Source: Bifidobacteriaceae bacterium
GTDB taxonomy: Bacteria > Actinomycetota > Actinomycetes > Actinomycetales > WQXJ01
Length of the DNA stretch: 5,815 bases
Reading direction: 5' to 3'
Assembly: GCA_031276585.1 (NCBI GenBank)
Contig: JAISMT010000170.1
Span: 1-5,815 of the forward strand
Part shown: piece by piece, positions 5,424 through 5,815 of the stretch
How the letters are laid out: every line of letters begins with the position of its first letter
Numbering within the stretch: position 1 is the first letter of the stretch
Program-made: the position numbers and the translations under genes
The notes under the pieces: model-generated
Database searches by the model: none
What the model was told of the DNA's origin: nothing
Seen by the model: the letters and a program-made list of their open reading frames with translations, nothing else

Positions 5424-5690
5424 GCAACAAGCCCCGGTGAGAGCGGTAGGGCCCTCGGTAATACCCAGAAAACCCCTAAAAGCGCAGCAAGACGCAGTAA
5501 GACCCGGGAGCCCTCAGCTAGACGCGAGAAAACCTCTGCAACGTGTGGCAAGCACAGCAAGGCCCCCGCAACGCGTGGCAAGCACTGGGGCGGGTCTAAT
5601 GCGGCGCAGATCGTTACGGCAAGGCCCCCGTGACGCACGGCAAGCACAGCAAAGCCCTCCGGCGACGTACGGCAAGCCCAAGCCTCAGCA
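5424..5690. repeat. Decayed GC-rich tandem repeat, period about 30 bp
   Basis: The clearest units begin at 5538 and 5568 (GCAACGTGTGGCAAGCACAG and its variant), with further units at about 5632 and 5664, 32 bp apart. The core is ACGYRYGGCAAGC followed by ACAGCAARGCCC. Weaker copies such as GCAAGACGCAGTAAGACCC extend leftward to about 5424. This fills most of the gene-free stretch between the HNH promoter and the IS end. No spacers, RNA gene or convincing coding region is visible. Confidence 0.6.
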
Positions 5691-5697
5691 ACACGGC

Positions 5698-5815
5698 TGT
5701 CGATGATGGTTGAAAAGTAGGCCAGTTTCAGCGGTTGAATTGTGTGCCACTCCTGAAGAATCCGAGGAGTGATTAGTGTGAATGATTGGGCCGAGATTCG
5801 GCACTTGTCGAAGAG
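5698..5815 (+). mobile_element. Left end of an IS21-family insertion sequence (truncated by window)
   Basis: The probable tip is TGT at 5698. Two direct 17-bp terminal repeats follow: GGTTGAAAAGTAGGCCA (5708-5724) and GGTTGAATTGTGTGCCA (5733-5749), 25 bp apart. Multiple internal repeats at each end are typical of IS21 elements. The transposase start follows at 5778. The exact tip and any target duplication cannot be fixed without the right end. Confidence 0.7.
5778..5815 (+). CDS. istA: IS21-family transposase IstA, N-terminal fragment
   Basis: GTG 5778 is preceded by GAGGAG (5764-5769) with an eight-base spacer. The visible residues VNDWAEIRHLSK match the conserved opening of actinobacterial IS21 transposases, just before their helix-turn-helix. 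The frame runs off the window, so neither the DDE catalytic core nor the helper ATPase gene istB can be seen. A nearby ATG at 5782 is in another frame and gives an unrelated peptide, so it was not chosen. Confidence 0.75.
   Translation, partial: MNDWAEIRHLSK

Noticed and set aside
5351..5647. 98-residue Leu-rich minus-strand ORF
   Set aside because: It overlaps the HNH promoter, ends inside the upstream region without a supporting ribosome binding site, and its composition is explained by the 30-bp repeats.
5538..5690. CRISPR array
   Set aside because: Units abut without unique spacers and vary too much.
5437..5706. 89-residue plus-strand ORF
   Set aside because: Arg/Pro/Gln-rich translation of the same repeats; it runs into the IS end and has no recognisable domain.

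Overview
The window looks like a chromosomal accessory stretch from a moderately GC-rich actinobacterium. Three things point that way. There is a DUF222/HNH endonuclease of the type that is multicopy in actinobacteria. There is a toxin-antitoxin pair of the VapB45/VapC45 type known from Mycobacterium tuberculosis. The HNH gene also has a promoter placed for a leaderless transcript. An Actinomycetaceae-like host (Mobiluncus or Varibaculum type) is my guess from composition and gene style only.

Layout, left to right. A plus-strand family 2 glycosyltransferase (5-868) ends in a hairpin terminator. A minus-strand TA operon converges on it. The DUF433 antitoxin is intact (1262-1918). The PIN-like toxin (885-1308) is broken twice: a one-base frameshift near 1086 and an in-frame TAG at 954-956. 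Its family-like C-terminus is still readable down to 885. Next comes a perfectly abutting 145-bp tandem duplication (1933-2077 / 2078-2222). It copies the 3' end of the neighbouring membrane-protein gene and its downstream DNA, and now forms the region just upstream of the antitoxin.

Two small minus-strand membrane-protein genes (2689-3048, then 2156-2674, 14 bp apart) form a probable operon. It has a strong ribosome binding site and a promoter-like region ringed by GTTAT motifs on both strands. The 355-bp gap 3049-3403 also holds a 14-bp direct repeat and a strong palindromic terminator. That terminator ends the large minus-strand DUF222/HNH gene (3404-5341), which has two low-complexity insertions and a promoter whose start site falls on its ATG.

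The right end (5402-5697) has no convincing gene but carries a decayed GC-rich repeat of about 30 bp. The left end of an IS21-family element follows at about 5698, with two 17-bp terminal repeats and the first 12 codons of its transposase at 5778, running off the window.

The genes do not form a single pathway. I see no clear new defence or biosynthetic system. The strongest observations are the dead toxin with a preserved antitoxin, and the adjacent duplication, which appears to have given the antitoxin a better -10 box.
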